Assembly: GCA_024114885.1 (NCBI GenBank)
Contig: CP099427.1
Coordinates: 1,178,001-1,242,000 of the forward strand
Length of the DNA stretch: 64,000 bases
Direction: 5' to 3'
DNA from: Septoria linicola
Taxonomy: Eukaryota > Ascomycota > Dothideomycetes > Mycosphaerellales > Mycosphaerellaceae
Shown: piece after piece, positions 62,899-64,000 of the stretch
Layout of the letters: every line of letters starts with the position of its first letter
How positions within the stretch are numbered: position 1 is the stretch's first letter
Made by a program: the position numbers and the translations under genes
The notes under the pieces: generated by a model
Told to the model about the DNA's origin: nothing
What the model saw: the letters and a program-made list of their open reading frames with translations, nothing else
Databases searched by the model: none

Positions 62899-64000
62899 AT
62901 GTCTGATCATGATGAGACGTCGTCTGAAGTCAAAGCAACTACTGTCTCGACACTCACAACTACGCAGACCACCCACGATGCTCCTACCGAAGACGCCAAC
63001 AGCAACATGTCCACTACACAGCGACGCATCGTAGTCTTCTCCCTCTGTCTAGTCCAATTCCTCTCAGCACTAGACATCACAATCGTCGCAACAGCGCTTC
63101 CCACCATCACTCGGACGCTACACGCCACCGCGTCAGAATATGCCTGGATCGGCAGCTCTTACACCCTGGCCAGCACAGCTCTCACTCCCATCTGGGCCAA
63201 GATGTCCGATGTCTTTGGCAAAAAATCCATGTTGATGCTCGCGAATGCATTGTTCATGGCAGGAAGTCTGGTCGCAGCTCTGGCGACGTCTCCAGGGATG
63301 TTGATTGCTGGCAGGACGTTGCAAGGGATTGGTGGAGGAGGGATTCAGGTTCTTGTTACGATTCTTATTGGGGCGTTGTTTAGGATGGAGGATCGAGCGA
63401 AGTATTATGGGATTACGGCGGGAGTTTGGGCTGTTGCGGGAGCGCTTGGACCGGTTTTGGGGGGAGTGTTTACGCAGAGGTTCAGTTGGAGGTGGTGCTG
63501 TGAGTTGTATCGATGGCGATTCTGTCTGTGTGTCCTGCTGATATGTGGTAGTCTATATCAATTTACCACTGGATGGCGCGTCTCTTGTGATGCTCTTCTT
63601 TGCGTTGAATGTCGATTCTCCAAAGGAAGCCATCGTGGTAGGACTCCGCGCAGTAGACTGGCTTGGGGCGACGATGGTCGTTGCTGGCACTGTCTTATTC
63701 CTACTAGGGCTGGAGACCGGTGCCGGCGGATCGTCTGACTGGACTTCAGCGAAAGTACTCTGCCTCATGATATTTGGCGTCCTGCTGCTCGCTCTCTTCG
63801 CTCTCTTCGAAGCCAAGCTGGCACGCAATCCGATGATACCTGTTAGAATCTTGTCGTCCTGGACCAACGCAGCATCGTTCACAGTGACGTGTCTACACAG
63901 CTTCGTGTTCATTCCCTGCGATTACTTCATCCCGCTCTACCTTCAGGTCGTGCTTGGACTATCGCCAATCATCTCCGGAGTGTCGATGTTTGCACTGGTC
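62899..64000 (+). CDS. MFS drug:H+ antiporter (DHA2-like), 3' part outside window
   Basis: Exon 1 (62899-63499) and exon 2 (from 63552, running off the end) join in frame at the codon of Phe in RWCFYINLPLDGA, a DHA2 hallmark that exists only after removing the 52-bp intron. The hydrophilic head ends at about residue 42. Helix 1 carries VVFSLCLVQFLSALDITIVATALPTI (motif D1-like), and the loop after helix 2 reads AKMSDVFGKKSML (motif A). RTLQGIGGGGI (motif B) and GITAGVWAVAGALGPVLGG (motif C) follow. The visible part covers eight or so of fourteen helices. Such exporters are common at the border of metabolite clusters. The call is confident; the substrate is unknown. Confidence 0.9.

Noticed and set aside
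1..64000. CRISPR arrays, tRNA or rRNA genes and intact transposons
   Set aside because: I looked for evenly spaced repeats, tRNA box-like sequences and transposase or reverse-transcriptase motifs and saw none; the setting is eukaryotic, so CRISPR is not expected.

Overview
The window looks like a chromosome segment of a filamentous ascomycete, most likely a Dothideomycete (inference). The coding sequences are intron-poor, with short GT-AG introns of about 40-80 bp. The families are typically fungal: HET domain, HsbA, DUF8004-like, Git3-like receptor, EXS/Erd1, AAAP permease and Par32-like. Genes lie on both strands with no operon logic. Splice junctions were worked out by hand from frame continuity, so exon limits are inferences unless stated otherwise.

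Layout. 0-8 kb: a small protein with half a zinc-cluster motif, a SERCA-type Ca2+ ATPase, a Par32-like protein and a mitochondrial DUF1640/Fmp32 protein. 8-21.6 kb: a Pho89/PHO-4-type phosphate permease between two long spacers rich in CACGTG, a DUF8004-like protein, an Erd1-like EXS protein, an F-box-like relic and a Bax-inhibitor family protein. 21.9-31 kb: a coiled-coil protein, mitoribosomal mS41 divergent from a Kin28/CDK7-type kinase, a membrane RING protein, a very small secreted cysteine-rich protein with a Kex2-type site, a formyltetrahydrofolate deformylase and a conserved unknown. 32-39 kb: phenylalanine ammonia-lyase, an MFS transporter and an AAAP amino-acid permease, a plausible aromatic amino-acid neighbourhood. 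41-52.6 kb: a secreted MGH1-like six-hairpin glycosidase, an EEP phosphatase/nuclease, a Git3-like GPCR, an HsbA-like wall protein, a second membrane RING protein and an amidase with a 14-nt exon. 52.8-57 kb: a T/A-rich repeat relic, a HET-domain gene and a GH13 alpha-glucosidase. 58.8-64 kb: a metallo-beta-lactamase-fold protein that has lost its metal ligands, a dienelactone hydrolase, an aldo-keto reductase gene broken by three in-frame stops, and the start of a DHA2 MFS transporter that runs off the edge. The last block resembles the eroded edge of a metabolic cluster.

I found no convincing tRNA, rRNA, CRISPR array or intact transposon. The most interesting signals are the two-exon secreted cysteine-rich peptide, the catalytically dead lactamase-fold protein, the triple-stop reductase, and the CACGTG clusters around the phosphate transporter.
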